From the NCBI GenBank assembly GCA_030142905.1, contig JASJOG010000012.1, positions 2,737,501 through 2,801,500 of the forward strand: 64,000 nucleotides of DNA, in the 5' to 3' direction. Made by a program: the position numbers and the translations under genes. Positions within the stretch are counted from its first letter, which is position 1, and each line of letters opens with the position of its first letter. Below the pieces are notes generated by a model. That model ran no database searches. It saw only the letters and a list, made by a program, of their open reading frames with translations, and was not told where the DNA came from. Source of the DNA: Heliopora coerulea (taxonomy: Eukaryota > Cnidaria > Anthozoa > Scleralcyonacea > Helioporidae). Positions 32,850-44,138 of this stretch are shown here, in pieces.

Positions 32850-33530
32850 AAACGTTTACGCAACAAATTCTCGCCCACCCTTCCAATACATATCTCGAGA
32901 ATCCAAGTAACATTGAAAATTTTTTAAAATTGTCAAAAAGAGAAATCGTCCTTACTACAACTGGAAGAGGTAATGCAATAAAGAAATCACAATATTTGGC
33001 CACAAATATTGACAACCCAAACTGGAAATTATTTTACATTTAAACTGCTTGTCGTCATATTTACGTTTAAAATTTCTATTCTGTTTTATTAAAACAAAAC
33101 GTTTGCTGAGAATAACTTTTAACGGTTTAATAAATGGTAAGAGATCCATTCTGACAATTCTACTGCTTATCAATGGATGTTTATAGCAAGACCCTGTATT
33201 AATTGCGATCTTGAGATATTTCAAGTCGTTTTTCAATGAAACTTTTCACTCGTTTTGCTTTAAAGAAAGATTTTTTATTAGATAGCCAGGCTTTCTGTCT
33301 TAAAATTGGATCATTCTCAAAGGTTACCGGTCGGATATCAGCATCACGGACAGCTCATGAGTGAAAATTTTTTTTTCATATTTTTTGTCTTAAAAAAACT
33401 GATAAATTATATATTATCTCAAAGTTGGCTGAAAATGTCTATTAGAAGTGCTATGAAGAAGATTTATGCTAAGTATTTATCCGGAGGTACAACAATTTGT
33501 TGACGGAGATGAAACGAATTACTTAATCTT
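32850..33530 (+). mobile_element. Crypton-family repeat, 5' half (copy 1)
   Basis: It starts near TACTAGAAAAACGTTTACGC. It aligns with the first 670 bp of the copies at 34890, 40590 and 47870, including an open stretch ending NPNWKLFYI at 33042, and ends near the TATTTATCCGGAGGTAC block at 33476-33495. The recombinase part is missing. Confidence 0.75.
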
Positions 33531-33774
33531 CGTTTAACGAATTACTTAATCTTCGTTTCAAATACTTCTGAGTTACTCGACACCTGAGAAGAGCGACACT
33601 TGGGAATAAACTGTAGGACCTGCCTGCATTTTTGTCAATATAAGTTTGAACATCAGAGGCAATTTACCGTCGCTACGGTCTGGATGCAAATAACAAAACA
33701 TTATTACGCAGCAAGTGAGAGTCAGACAAAAGCTTATTGACTTTAAATTAGCCACCAATGCAGCCGATCAAATT

Positions 33775-33848
33775 TCCGGTCCGGAAAATATTGGGGGGGG
33801 GGGGCTACAGCCCCCCTAGCCCCCGCGGCTCCGCGGTCCCTGGGCTTA
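33775..33848. repeat. G-run plus palindromic GC-rich tail (retroelement-like end)
   Basis: TTGGGGGGGGGGGGCTACAG is followed by CCCCCCTAGCCCCCGCGG and CTCCGCGGTCCCTGG. Similar C-rich ends appear in fragments at 32600-32660. The identity is not known. Confidence 0.4.
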
Positions 33849-34350
33849 CTTTAACTGCTGTTGATGAACGTAACACTGACAGGAAACAGATTCGTTACAA
33901 CTAGTCAAATAAGGCGATACCTCAATAGCTTCTTTAGTATAATACCATCCGTATTTGAAAACAAACTTCTGAGAACATTTACATGAGACTTTTTAAAAGC
34001 AACGCGCGATAACCAGGGGTGTAGTTGTAGGGTAACGCGTGATAATGACGTTACCTTTCTTAAAAATTTTGAATGACGAGGCTTATACCTCCTAAGAAGT
34101 TAATTAAAAGTCGTTATGCTGCACTACAAATCACGCTGTAAACTAAACAGGGGCACACGCGAATTGTATTATTCAATTTAACCGACCTTGTATGAGATCG
34201 CACAGTCACTGACGTTTGATGAGAAGTTAGAGGTTTGACGGAACATGTCGCATTTTTACATGTGAAGGTACAGATAATGACAACCAGACTGTACCCACAG
34301 CGGAAGATTTTTTTATCTCATTTTTTTGTTTTCTTTATTTTTAACTTTAG
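33849..34350. other. Intron of copy B before exon 4
   Basis: No gene. The last 60 bp are a pyrimidine-rich acceptor tract like that of copies A and C. Confidence 0.6.
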
Positions 34351-34883
34351 GCGCAGAATGGTCCATATTATTCCATAGATCTCAGATTACATGATATCTA
34401 AGGGGGCACCAAACATGATGGCACTTACTGCATATTTCTGGGTTAAAACAAATCAGACAGATCAAGGCAAGGGAGAAGCTCATTATATATCCTACACAGT
34501 GTCTACTGATGACAACGAATTTCTGATAAAAGGTCAAAATCAGTTGATTGCTTCGATAAATTATCCAAAATTCAAGTAAGTAGGAAAGGTAGAAAATCCA
34601 AAAACAAAAAGTTTTTTTTAACTATTTTCCAGCGTCAGATCTTTAATTCCGTTTCTCGACTTTGATATGTAGCATTGGGCAACGATAGTTTTATGTTTAG
34701 TTTGTAGTCGCCATGTATTGTAGACGAGACCGTGTAGCTGACGTGTGATTATGTACAAATTACATGTGTACGTTGTTAGTTACGTGAGTTGTTGTTGGTT
34801 TGTCGTCCATTAAAGAAAGTCTTCGTTGATCTGTTGGGCCTGAATTTCCACCTCGGCTCGGAAGGCAACTTATATACCAACGC

Positions 34884-35593
34884 ACTCACATTACTAGAAA
34901 TACGTGCGTGCAACAAACCCTCGCCCACCCTTCCAATATATCTGTCTAGAATACGAGAAATTTGATAATGTTTCAAAATTGTCAGAGACGAATCGCCTTA
35001 CTATAAAGAGAAGAGTAAATGCAATAAAAATCCTACCAACAATTTTGCCACAAATTAACAACAATCGAAACGGGAAATTATTTTACATTTAAACTACTTA
35101 TCGTCATATTTACGTTTAAAATTTCAATTCTGTTTTATTAAAACAAAACGTTCGGTGAGAATAACCTTTAACGGCATAACAAATGCTAAGAGATCCATCC
35201 ACACAAGTAAATTATTAAACAATGGATGATAATATCAAGAACCTGTATTAGTTGCGATCTTGAGGTATTTCGTATCCTTTTCCAATCAAATTTTTCCCCA
35301 AAATTTGCCTTAAAGAAAGATTTTTTATTAGATGACTAGACTTTCCGTCTTAAAAATTGAGCATTCTCATAGGTTATCAGTGGGATGTCAGCATTACGTA
35401 CAGCTCAAGATCGAATATTTTTTTGATATTTTTTTACTTAGAAAATTAATAAATTATACATTATCTAAAAGTTTGTTACAAATATGTATGATGTGCTGTG
35501 ATAAAGATTTTTGCTAAGTATTCATCCGGAGGTACAAGACTTCGGTGACGAAGATGAAAATAACTGCTAAATCGACGAAATAAACAAAGAAGT
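34884..35593 (+). mobile_element. Crypton-family repeat, copy 2, left part
   Basis: It begins TACTAGAAATACGTGCGTGC, like copies 3 and 4, and carries the NRNGKLFYI-ending open stretch (to 35092) and the GAAGATGAAA block. It is cut at 35593 by an insertion and resumes at about 37063. The whole lies in the intron between pentraxin exons 4 and 5 of copy B. Confidence 0.75.
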
Positions 35594-37062
35594 TCTATTA
35601 CTAGCATGTTCAATTCCCATGCAACTCTAGTTGTTTAGCATGTGATCAGGACATCAGTTGTTCAAAGATCAGTAAGGTTATTCCTGAATTACTGAAGATT
35701 TTTTTGATAAATCATGAGGATGCTGCAGAAGGACATTAAATTTTTTGAATTTAAGTGGGTTCAAGAAGATTCTGTGGAATGTAATTTGAGATTGATAAGC
35801 AAACGAAAATATACCAAACTAGTCCACAGATAAACTTGTGATCCTGGATTGGCATCAATCTTCCCTTGAGCAACCAGCCTCAGGTGTGTTCACCAAGCAG
35901 CAGCACCATCAGACATCATAGTTTGGGGGGGGCAACAAGGGACAACAGTTTCTGGGGGGACAAAATGCAAATACCCATGATTGTCCGAACGACAATCATG
36001 GTGAAGATGACGCATTGAAAGCTATGGAACTGTCTGTGCAGGACATCAGAGTCTGGTTATCGAGGGATATATTATTTATGAATGATAAAAAGACGGAATT
36101 CCTTGTCATTGGGACAAGACAACAACTGAAGAAGGTTAGCATTGACTGTGTAACGATTGGGGCTGAAAAGGTTCCGATTGCTGAGAAACCAGTGAAGAAC
36201 CTTGGGGTGTGGTTTGACAGTAAGCTATCAATGGATGCCCACATTACTAAGACGTGTTTAAAAGCATTCTATTATCTTTATAACATTCGACGAATCCGTC
36301 GCTACCTATCTAAGACTGGATTATTGTAACAGTCTGTTTTACAATATTCCAGCATATCAACTACAAAAACTGCAGAGAATCCAAAATGTTGCTGCAAGAC
36401 TCATTTTACAAGAAAGCAAATTCTGCCATATTATTCCACTTTTTATGACTTTGCACTGGCTGCCAGTTAAATATAGAATTCAATTTCAAATACTTTTACT
36501 TACATTTAAAGCAATTAATCTTTTAGCACCATCTTATATATGCGATTTAGTCACTGTTAAGAAACTATCAAATTATAATTTAAGATCTAATAATAGCTTG
36601 GTATTGGATCTCCCTAAAGTTAAATCATTGGCCACAACTGGGTGATAGGTCTTTTAGCTTTCTGTAGTAGATTCACTTCCGGCCCGGAAGTGGTAAGCAA
36701 GCTCGTTTTGATAGTCAAGTAATAAAGGTGACAAGATACTACACTTTGCTGCACCGAAACTTTGGGATAAACTTCCCAATTATATTAGGTCCTCTGCAAG
36801 TATCGCTACTTTTAAATCACAGCTAAGGACGTATCTTTTTGGAGTGGCCTTTGGTTTGATCTAAATTAAATATTTAATATTTATTTTTAAATTTAGGAAC
36901 CCTGAATTTATTAATTATCTATTTTATTATATGTATATTAGAGTAGTATATTTTATTTTTATTATTAGTTACTATTCAGGGATATTTGTTGTAATGCGTA
37001 TTTGAAAACTTTCAGTTGATATTTGCGCAATATAAATGAATAAAGTTGAAAGTTGAAAGTTG
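35594..37062 (+). mobile_element. LINE (CR1-like) 3' fragment inserted in Crypton copy 2
   Basis: From about 35990 the + strand reads the end of a reverse transcriptase: LSVQDIRVWLSRDILFMNDK, KTEFLVIGTRQQ, KNLGVWFDSKLSM, then after a stop at 36327 MTLHWLPVKYRIQFQILLL and NYNLRSNNSL (36445-36645). It has stops and frameshifts. It ends in TTGAAAGTTGAAAGTTG (about 37047-37063), a CR1-type short-repeat tail. 35594-35980 is of unclear origin, with a G-rich patch at 35922-35960. Confidence 0.8.
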
Positions 37063-37350
37063 TGTTTTTATTGCTGACCAAAAATCGGAAATACAAAACA
37101 TAGAACAAAATAAAAGCAAACTTTGAGCAAGTTTTGTCGAAAGAAGAAGAGGGAAGTAAAACACATACTTTTTCCACGGTAAAACATCAATAAAAAAGAA
37201 AAATGGCGTATAAACCTGCAACTCTTACGTATTTTCAACTATGCATTCAGCAGTACCTCAACACAAAGGGTTTAGTAGTAAATTTACACAAAGAAGACAG
37301 TTTTAAACTTTCTTGTGAGGTTTTAAAATCCTGATGATAAAATAAAATCA
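37063..37350 (+). mobile_element. Crypton-family repeat, copy 2, right part
   Basis: GCTGACCAAAAATCGGAAATAC and on through ACACAAAGGGTTTAGTAG aligns with 41330-41600 of copy 3. The recombinase domain downstream is absent. Confidence 0.7.
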
Positions 37351-37804
37351 AGGGAATTAAAGCCCTTTAGAATCGCCAAGAACGTTTCATATAATTAAAT
37401 ATTATTTCAGAACTGTGCCTTCTGGAGTGATAATCAATGATTGAAAATGGCACTTGATCTGTTTTTCGTGGTCAAGCCAATATGGACAGTACAAATTTTA
37501 CAAAGATGGAATGATTGTAGATTTTGGTGATGGTTTCAGGAGTGGGAAAACGATAAGAGGGGGAGGGACCTGGGTCCTAGGGCAGGATCAAGACGTCCAA
37601 GGAGAAGCCTTTCAAGTCACTCAAATGGTTCAAGGATAGATGACCGAGGTTAACATCTGAAGTAAAGTACTCACAGGAAGTGAAATCTTGGAAGTTTCAA
37701 CAGATTGCTCATCTGAACACAAAGGAAACGTGAAATCTTGGAATGATTTTAGAAGTTGAGTGAGAGGAGACGTAAAAGTTTTGCAGAAGCCAACATGTGC
37801 GTAG

Positions 37805-39229
37805 ATTATTAGTATAAACAATAACATTGCTATAAGGGATGGAAGGAGACATGAATGAAGGCGTAAGAATTATAGACATGAACACATCGTGAAAAACATA
37901 AGGATTAGAGGAAATTTCTGATGAGATATTCGGGTAATTTTCTCGTACTTAATAGTAGCGGAGCTAGATAGTTGTGAAGGACGACCACCCACGTCCCCTG
38001 GTATTCTGAATAGCTGTTTGTCGCGGAACTGTAACTTAGGCGTCTGTCGGAAGATTTTGTTCTTAGTAGGAAATAATCAAACATATGAACGAAAGAGGTG
38101 TTATAATACTTTTAGTAGCTGACCTAAATACAAGATTGAAGTTTCTTCATTGTGTTGTTATAAATATGTCGAAAAGAGTTGACACAGAGAGTAAGTAATA
38201 AAATTTGAGTATGAAATTCAAGATAAAATCAATCACTTTAGAAAACATACATTGATGCTCATATGGACAAGCCCGAGTGGATATTCCAATTTGTCTCAAA
38301 TACAGGTTTATTATTCTCTTCAAAAATATTTGAGAAACACTTCTGCTTCTATTCATCTGAAGAAAGTGAATAAACTCCCTTGATTGTCTGGCCTTTCCAT
38401 GTCAAATTTCCCCTTTTCCCAGTAAATAAAAAATAAATAAATACAAAATAGGTAAATACAAGATAACTAAATACATAAGGAGTTGCACTTTTTGGGTAAA
38501 CTTATCCAGTAGATGAAATGAATCGAAGTAAGAAATGTTCGGTGGACTATCAAATCTGTCGATTGGGGTAATATCGGTCAACATTCTATTTAATAGATAA
38601 TGACTGAGGCACGTGGCGTTATTTCATATGATGTAGGCAGCTGAGGCGGCAGGTCAAAGCTGCTTGCATTATATCCAATAACACTCTGTGCCGATGTTTT
38701 CTCTGGATTATACCTGCGAATTTAGCGAGGAAAATCACACAAACTCGACTTGGATAATTTTGCTGACTGTATTCGCTAATATAATACAGAGTGAAAACTA
38801 TAGGCTTTGATGCGGGTCAGTAATTATATTAATAGAGAAACTGGTGCTAATAAGCGATTTTGTAAGCAATACATAAGGCCGTAGTCAGATTTCAGAAGCA
38901 AAGGAGGCAAACCTTGTTGTTTGATGACCACACATAGGAAACCTGTGGTAAAATGGTCGAAGGCGTACCTAGTTGCCGAATTCATTTAGTCAACTTCCTT
39001 GTGGATTCCTATCCACGTATTTACACCAGTGCTTCACCGGACATAACCAGTCGAACGTTGAAAACACTTCCTTTGTATGTATTTCCATTTTCTAACTAAA
39101 TTCACAGTTCCAATTACAATGAAGCTTACACTCATAACATTCACATTCATGAATATTAGCCTACCATTAAGCTTTACACAAAACATGAAAGTCCTTCCTC
39201 CTCACAAAGTCTCTAATCGTGCCCAGTTC
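37805..39229. other. Duplicated spacer, noncoding
   Basis: It matches 3398-4100 with indels (for example 38880-38960 with 3990-4070). The poly(A) hexamer site seen in A and C is AATGAA here. No gene seen. Confidence 0.65.
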
Positions 39230-40408
39230 TTAATAATAATAATAATAATAATAATGGTTTAATGATAGTATATCCACAAGGTGGCTCTTCATCTATCATA
39301 TATATATATCTACTATACATATATATATCTATAAATCTATGCGACTGTGCAAAAGAAAGAACAAAAAAATAAAAATTAAAAAAAAAAAAAAATTTTAAAA
39401 AAAAATGAGCTAATTACAGTTAATGTAAGGGAAAAAAAATATTTACAGCTTAATGTATGTTTAAAATGCTTAAAAATATTAAAATATTTAGGTTAAAGAA
39501 TTTATTCTGCTTTCTGCCTTTAAGCGAAAGACATTTTTGATTTCCTTGCTAAAACTTAGGAACTCTGCATTGTTTCTTAAGCTAATAGGCAGTTCATTAA
39601 AAAGTCTTGCAGCGTGGTCCTGTAGTGTATTACTCTCAAGCGGAATTTGTAATTGTATACCGTTAGAAGACCGTAATACTCTCGATGGTTGATGTGTGTT
39701 TAACTGTAGGTAACCAGGCCATGATTTATTATAGAGTGCTTTATGTGTCATTTTCAACAAGTTCCATTCCCTATGTTCTTTTATTGGAAGCCAATTTAAG
39801 GACAAGACTTCTTCTAAAGAGGCATATTTTCCTGTCACAAAACTTGCAGCTGCTTTCAATACTCGCTCAAGTCGTTTCTGAAGATATTCTGGGATAGAGT
39901 GGTAAATAACGTCATTGTAGTATAGCTTGGGTAGAACAAGTGCTTGAGCAATATGCTTACGCATTGTAAAAGGTAGAATGTTCTTGAGTTTCCTTAACGT
40001 CGCAAGGGTGGAGTAGCAAGACGATGCAGTATACTTAACATTATCTTCCCATTTCAGATGTTCATTAATATGACATCCAAGAAGTTTAGCTGTGGTGACA
40101 CGTTTCAGACTTTTTCCGTCGATTTGAATATCTACAATTGCTTTATCCAGGGAATGAAATGAAGATAGCTGTGCAGTGGATAATACCATGAGATTAGTTT
40201 TATCGGGGTTTAATACTAGATTGGCGTCCTTTGCCCATTTTCCAAGTTCAATAATTGATTGTTGCAGATCTACAACAGTATTTTGGAAGTTGTCTGGTCT
40301 ACAATGTAAGTAGAGGGTGGTGTCATCGGCGTATTGATGGCAATCTGAATTCACGTGTTGTTCTAAATCCTCAACGTAAAGATTAAAGATAAGGGTTGGC
40401 GCACCTGA
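39230..40408 (-). mobile_element. LINE 3' fragment (reverse transcriptase C-terminus)
   Basis: The minus strand is open from about 40405 to 39488: GAPTLIFNLYVEDLEQH, then CHQYADDTTLYLHC with the catalytic YADD, NLVLNPDKTNLMVLS, KLLGCHINEHLKWEDNV, LSLNWLPIKEHREWNLL and a typical RLFNELPISLRNN end. Stop at 39488-39490. It is followed by AT-rich 3' sequence ending in (ATT)n, seen as TAATAATAATAA at 39231-39254. It is 5'-truncated within the fingers/palm. Unlike the other LINE fragments, its remaining ORF is unbroken. Confidence 0.85.
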
Positions 40409-41223
40409 AATAAAGTAATCATTTAATCATTAACGAAACGGTAGCTACTCTCCTCCTCTGCCTCACGCAAGATTTTTTATGCGTTATAACATATATTTGC
40501 AAATATTTCCTTTATTAAACCTATAAAGATATTTAAAATGAAGTAATCTACATCTGTGTTACATCGAGAAAATGTCAACGCCATCCTTCATCATTACTAG
40601 AAATACGTGCACGCAACAACCCCTCGCCCACCCTTCCAATATATCCCTCGAGAATCCAAGTAACAATGATAATTTTTCAAAATTCTCAAAAAGACAAATC
40701 CTCCTGACTATAACTGGAAGAGGACATGCAATAAAAAAAAATCCGCACAGAATTTGGCCGCAAATAAACAACAATCCAAACTGGAAATTATTTTATATTT
40801 AGACTGCTTATAGTCATATTTACGTTTAAAATTTCAATTCTGCTTTATTAAAACAAAAAGTTCGGTGAGAATAACGTTCAACGGCTTAACAAATGGTAAG
40901 ATGTCCATCCTTACAATTAAATTATTAAACAACTAATGATAGGATCAATACCCTGATTTATTTGCGGGTTTAAGGTAATTCGTGTCATTTTCCAATTAGA
41001 CTTCTCACTCATTTTGTCTTAAAGAAAGATTGTTTTATTAGATGACCAGACTTTCCGTCTTAAAAGTGGAGCATTCTCATAGGTTATCAAACGGATACCG
41101 GCATTACGGACAGCTCATGATTGAATATTTTTCTGACATTTTTTTGACTTTTAAAATTGATAAATTATACATTACCTCAAAGTTGGTTACAAATGTCTTT
41201 AAGACCTGCTATGATAAGGGTTT

Positions 41224-42392
41224 ATGCTAAGTATTCATCCGGAAGTACAAGACTTTGGTGACGAAGATGAAACAAATTACGAAATCGACGAAGTAAACAG
41301 AGAAAACATGAACAAATTCTGCAGTTTTATCGCTGACCAAAAATCGGAAAATACAAAACATAATACAAAATACGACAAACAAACCTTGGGCAAGTTGTGT
41401 CGAAAGAAGAACGAGAAGGGGAAAGTAAAAGACGTACTTTTTCCAAGGCAAAACATCAATAAAAATGAAAAATGGCGTATAAACCTGCAACTCGTGCGTA
41501 TTTTCAACTAAGCATTCAGTGGCACCTCAACACAAAGGGTTCAACGGTAAATTTACAGACAGACGACTTTAAACTTTCTTGAGAGGTTTTATGATCCTGA
41601 TGGGAACATTACCGATCGGATACGGTAAAGGTTATCATGCACAAATCACTCTTGAAGTGAGAAAGACTAAAGCGGACAACTGTTTTGCCGAAGGATAATT
41701 TGGAGACCAAAAACAAGTAGCTTTGCAGCGAGTTACCTGGTGGCTGTTTACCTTGCATTTTTGTTTCGAGCCAAAAATACATCCTAATGTCTTCAATGGG
41801 GTGACATTTCATAGCAAAAAAAATCCTGAATGAGGCAATGAAATCTTTGTGTGGAAAGCGGAGAAAGCATCCAAAGATTGTCATGGCCTGGACAACTCTT
41901 CTGGATGACGAGTGTTCTATCCCACTTCTCAAACCATCGACCATGAACGCTGTCCGCTTAAATACTGCAAAATGTTCAAAAATAATCGTCGTACAGAGAT
42001 GAACGAACCAGAATCTTCATTCTACTTTACCAATAAACACCAGCAAAATCCAGGCGGTAATATTTCGTACAAGAAGTCTCCCTTAGGGAAGAATGAAGTC
42101 GGGAAGCTACTTTTCAAAGCTGCTCAAAACAATTCCGTTCGCAGAACTTGTACTTCAAAGCTACTCGATTCAGACGTACCTTTGATTGTGCATGTGCAGC
42201 ACAGGTAAATGGTTTTCAGAACGTGAAAGGTCCAAGATTTATACTAATCGACATCTATTCAACTTCAGCGAAGAATGCCGTTTTAATACGGTTAGTCGTT
42301 TAGCAAATGTGCTGACAGCAAGCGAGTTCTTTTACGTCTTTTGTTCATATAAATCAGAAAGAACCAAGACAAAGCGTTGCTGCAAAAAGTGA
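41224..42392 (+). pseudogene. Crypton-type tyrosine recombinase (KIAA1958/ZMYM-like C-terminal fold), degenerate
   Basis: Frame pieces: 41224-41511 (DEDETNYEIDEVNRENMNKF, ENTKHNTKYDKQTLGKL), then about 41640-41910 in another frame (LEVRKTKADNCFAEG, LQRVTWWLFTLHFCFEPK, FVWKAEKASKDCHGLDN), then 41912-42208 (HERCPLKYCKMF, RRTEMNEPESSFYFTNKHQ, SPLGKNEVGKLLFKAA, NSVRRTCTSKLLDSDVP). The last block matches the H-x-x-R region of Crypton-type recombinases, with the usual His replaced by Asn-Ser-Val-Arg context, and lacks the final SGHKN and Tyr in frame. Several stops and frameshifts make it non-functional. Recombinases of this kind cut and rejoin DNA through a Tyr nucleophile. Confidence 0.8.
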
Positions 42393-42741
42393 ACAGTTGG
42401 CAAATGCATATTCCAAGGAGCTAACTTTGAGAACTGCTCTGTCAAGTCATAAATTGTCCAGTTACTGAGGTGGCGAAACCAGCCGCAGGCACCAAGAAAG
42501 CCATTTCCTTTGCCGGTCTTAAATCATTTACTGGCTTCAGTGTTCAAATAATGTAAACAACTTGCGAGAGATCCATACAAGGGAAAAAAGGACGAGACCA
42601 AATCGATTTGCTTCAATACGGTGCCTAAGTACGGTTTGTTCAACAACATACCAGTCCCCGAGCTTTCACACGGCATTTTTGAGTGACCGGAACCCATGGA
42701 TATATATATATATATATATATATATATCGCTTACCTCAAAA

Positions 42742-42787
42742 AGTCACTACAGCCTGTTTCATCTTGGGAAAGAATCTTCAGGTGACT
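42742..42787 (-). ncRNA. Hammerhead ribozyme motif, most complete in the window
   Basis: Reading the minus strand: stem I AGTCAC (42787-42782) pairs with GTGACT (42747-42742). CTGAAGA is at 42781-42775. Stem II is TCTT against AAGA with a TCCC loop and a U-U closing mismatch. GAAA is at 42760-42757. Stem III is ACA/TGT with a GGC loop, and GTA (42750-42748) is the cleavage triplet just before GTGACT. This is a type I topology with all three stems. Stem II is short and its closing pair is not the usual G-C. Confidence 0.65.
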
Positions 42788-42813
42788 GACCAACTTCGAA
42801 ACCAGGAAGCTTT

Positions 42814-43527
42814 TTATGCGTAGGCCTGAATGTGGGCGTTAGGGCGTGGAACAATAGGGGGATTTTGTTTTTGTTTTAGGTTGTTTATGCGGAATTTGAC
42901 GTTGTGTGGGCAGGCCGAAACTATTTCCGATCTTTTGTTTAGCAAGTTATTTTTATCTTTTACGTTCAAAATAAAAAATTTTTCCTCTAGACATAAATTA
43001 CATCGTTTTGATCCTCCTGAATATGAAATAGCGTGTTTTAAAATAGACCATTTTATGGTGAAATCTTGTTTGTTGTTTTTCAAATTCCAAATGTGTTTAG
43101 AAAGCTCCGTTTCATTAGAATATTTTATGTGTTGAAAAGACTTAGTGTGGTTACGATATCGCTCTTTGAATGTCTTAGATGTCATCCCTATGTAGTGTTT
43201 TGTGGTGTTCGTGTTGCATGTTGTGACTGATGCTTTGTATACTATGTCCTTGGTTAAGCATTCTTTCTGAAGTGGGCATGCGTCCTTGTTCCTACAGTTG
43301 CAGTTTTCAGTGGCCTTATTCTGTGGTTTGTTTTTCCTAATTATGCGTGAGTTGTGTCGTGTGATAAAAGATTTAATGTTGTTCATGCAGCTATAACTAA
43401 CCTTGACTGTGTTCCTATTGAAAATCTTATGAAGTTTATTGTGTGGAGGAAAGTGTTTATCGATGAGGCCTAAGAAATCGCGCCCGCTGGCTGTAGTGAC
43501 TTTTTGAGGTAAGCGATATAATCCCAT
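42814..43527 (-). CDS. Penelope-like element C-terminal region with GIY-YIG endonuclease (open, 237 codons)
   Basis: The minus strand is open from 43527 to 42814. A linker ends in a cysteine motif, CNCRNKDACPLQKECLTKD. The nuclease then has IVYKASVTTCN, HYIGMTSKTFKERYRNHTKS (GIY-YIG variant with YIG and the conserved Arg), ELSKHIWNLKNN (with the His), FTIKWSILKHA and CNLCLEEKFFIL (with the catalytic Glu), ending LLNKRSEIVSACPH. The order matches Penelope-like elements. There is no reverse-transcriptase core, so it is 5'-truncated, but the remaining frame has no stop. The ATG at 43527 is probably internal to the original ORF. Confidence 0.85.
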   Translation of the reverse strand: MGLYRLPQKVTTASGRDFLGLIDKHFPPHNKLHKIFNRNTVKVSYSCMNNIKSFITRHNSRIIRKNKPQNKATENCNCRNKDACPLQKECLTKDIVYKASVTTCNTNTTKHYIGMTSKTFKERYRNHTKSFQHIKYSNETELSKHIWNLKNNKQDFTIKWSILKHAISYSGGSKRCNLCLEEKFFILNVKDKNNLLNKRSEIVSACPHNVKFRINNLKQKQNPPIVPRPNAHIQAYA

Positions 43528-43720
43528 TTGCTCTTTCTTTGCGTTATTGAGCCCTCTGCATTTCGTAAACCTAAACGTTCACGTATATATATATATATAT
43601 ATATATAGAAAGATACATACCCAAAGCGAAAATTTTTCTCCCTGTAAAGGGACTCCAGGCACGTCGAGATTAGTACCCTCGCACCGCGCTTCGCGCGGTG
43701 GGGGAGGGGATAAGTACCAT

Positions 43721-44138
43721 TTCAAACATATGAAAAATTATTTTGGCTCATTCGTAATTTAAAGTTGTGTTATGGTGCAGTTCTAGACAAAGTGCGTGCA
43801 CGAGTGGTTTGTGTGACCAAAGTACTATTGAATGAGTAATTGATGTTTTATTTGTATTTGGGTGGGCTACACAAGTGTTATGGTCATACCTGGACACGGG
43901 GGACACGTGCCAGCCTAGATGAACATTGCTTCCCATTTTAGCGCCTCAGTTGAGGTGCAAAAGTTTTCACCACTGCCCGGCTTCCATGCACGACTGACGC
44001 GTATGATTTATTCCATTATTATTTAATAAAGATATAGCAACTTTACCAAAGTATTCTACCAGTTGGCCTTCGGTATTATATATAGTCCAGTTAAGTTAAT
44101 TTTAAAATACAATAAGTATGTTATAAATGCACTTATGT
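43721..44138. other. Unassigned insertion sequence
   Basis: No gene. This stretch has no match in the first spacer. It may be the 3' UTR of the LINE fragment that follows. Confidence 0.4.

Larger units (their letters stand above)
23022..37804 (+). pseudogene. Secreted PAN/pentraxin family, copy B: five-exon pseudogene full of transposons
   Basis: Exon 1, 23022-23142: signal peptide (WILFLVGSNIILNF core) and start of the PAN domain. Exon 2, 23888-24120: PAN/apple with GECLKECIDNIDCKSYNYKYG and RCELNN. Exon 3, 29701-29839: fibrinogen-like start, YQNPGRSC then SGEFWIW, with TAA at 29734-29736. Exon 4, 34351-34575: pentraxin first half, with a 7-base loss near 34377 (frameshift) and a 9-base gain. 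Exon 5, 37411-37804: pentraxin second half, with a TGA shortly after the start and further stops. The poly(A) hexamer is changed. Exon positions, phases and lengths otherwise match copy C. Introns hold a SINE, a pogo-like element, a Tigger-like element, Cryptons and a LINE, stretching the gene to 14.8 kb against 5.7 kb for C. Exons 1-2 are still open. Confidence 0.85.
42699..43607 (-). mobile_element. Penelope-like element fragment flanked by (TA)n, with inverted 3'-end copy at its 5' side
   Basis: TA runs bound it (42699-42727 and 43583-43607). The minus strand carries the GIY-YIG end of a Penelope-like polyprotein. A 32-base sequence beginning TATATCGCTTACCTCAAAAA occurs on the + strand at about 42723 (3' end of the element) and in inverted orientation at about 43518 (5' side). 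Such an inverted partial end repeat is a Penelope hallmark. The hammerhead-like motif lies just inside the 3' copy. Confidence 0.8.
40590..43720 (+). mobile_element. Crypton-type element, copy 3 (nearly full, interrupted by a Penelope-like element)
   Basis: It runs from about TACTAGAAATACGTGCACGC (40607) to GGACTCCAGGCACGTCGAG and GGGGAGGGGATAAG (43650-43713), a 3' end shared with copy 4 (50215-50249). An N-terminal open stretch ends NPNWKLFYI at 40802. It then carries a tyrosine-recombinase reading frame (41224-42400). The Penelope-like unit at 42.70-43.61 kb interrupts it. The matching place in the first spacer (about 4805) has no insertion. Confidence 0.8.
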
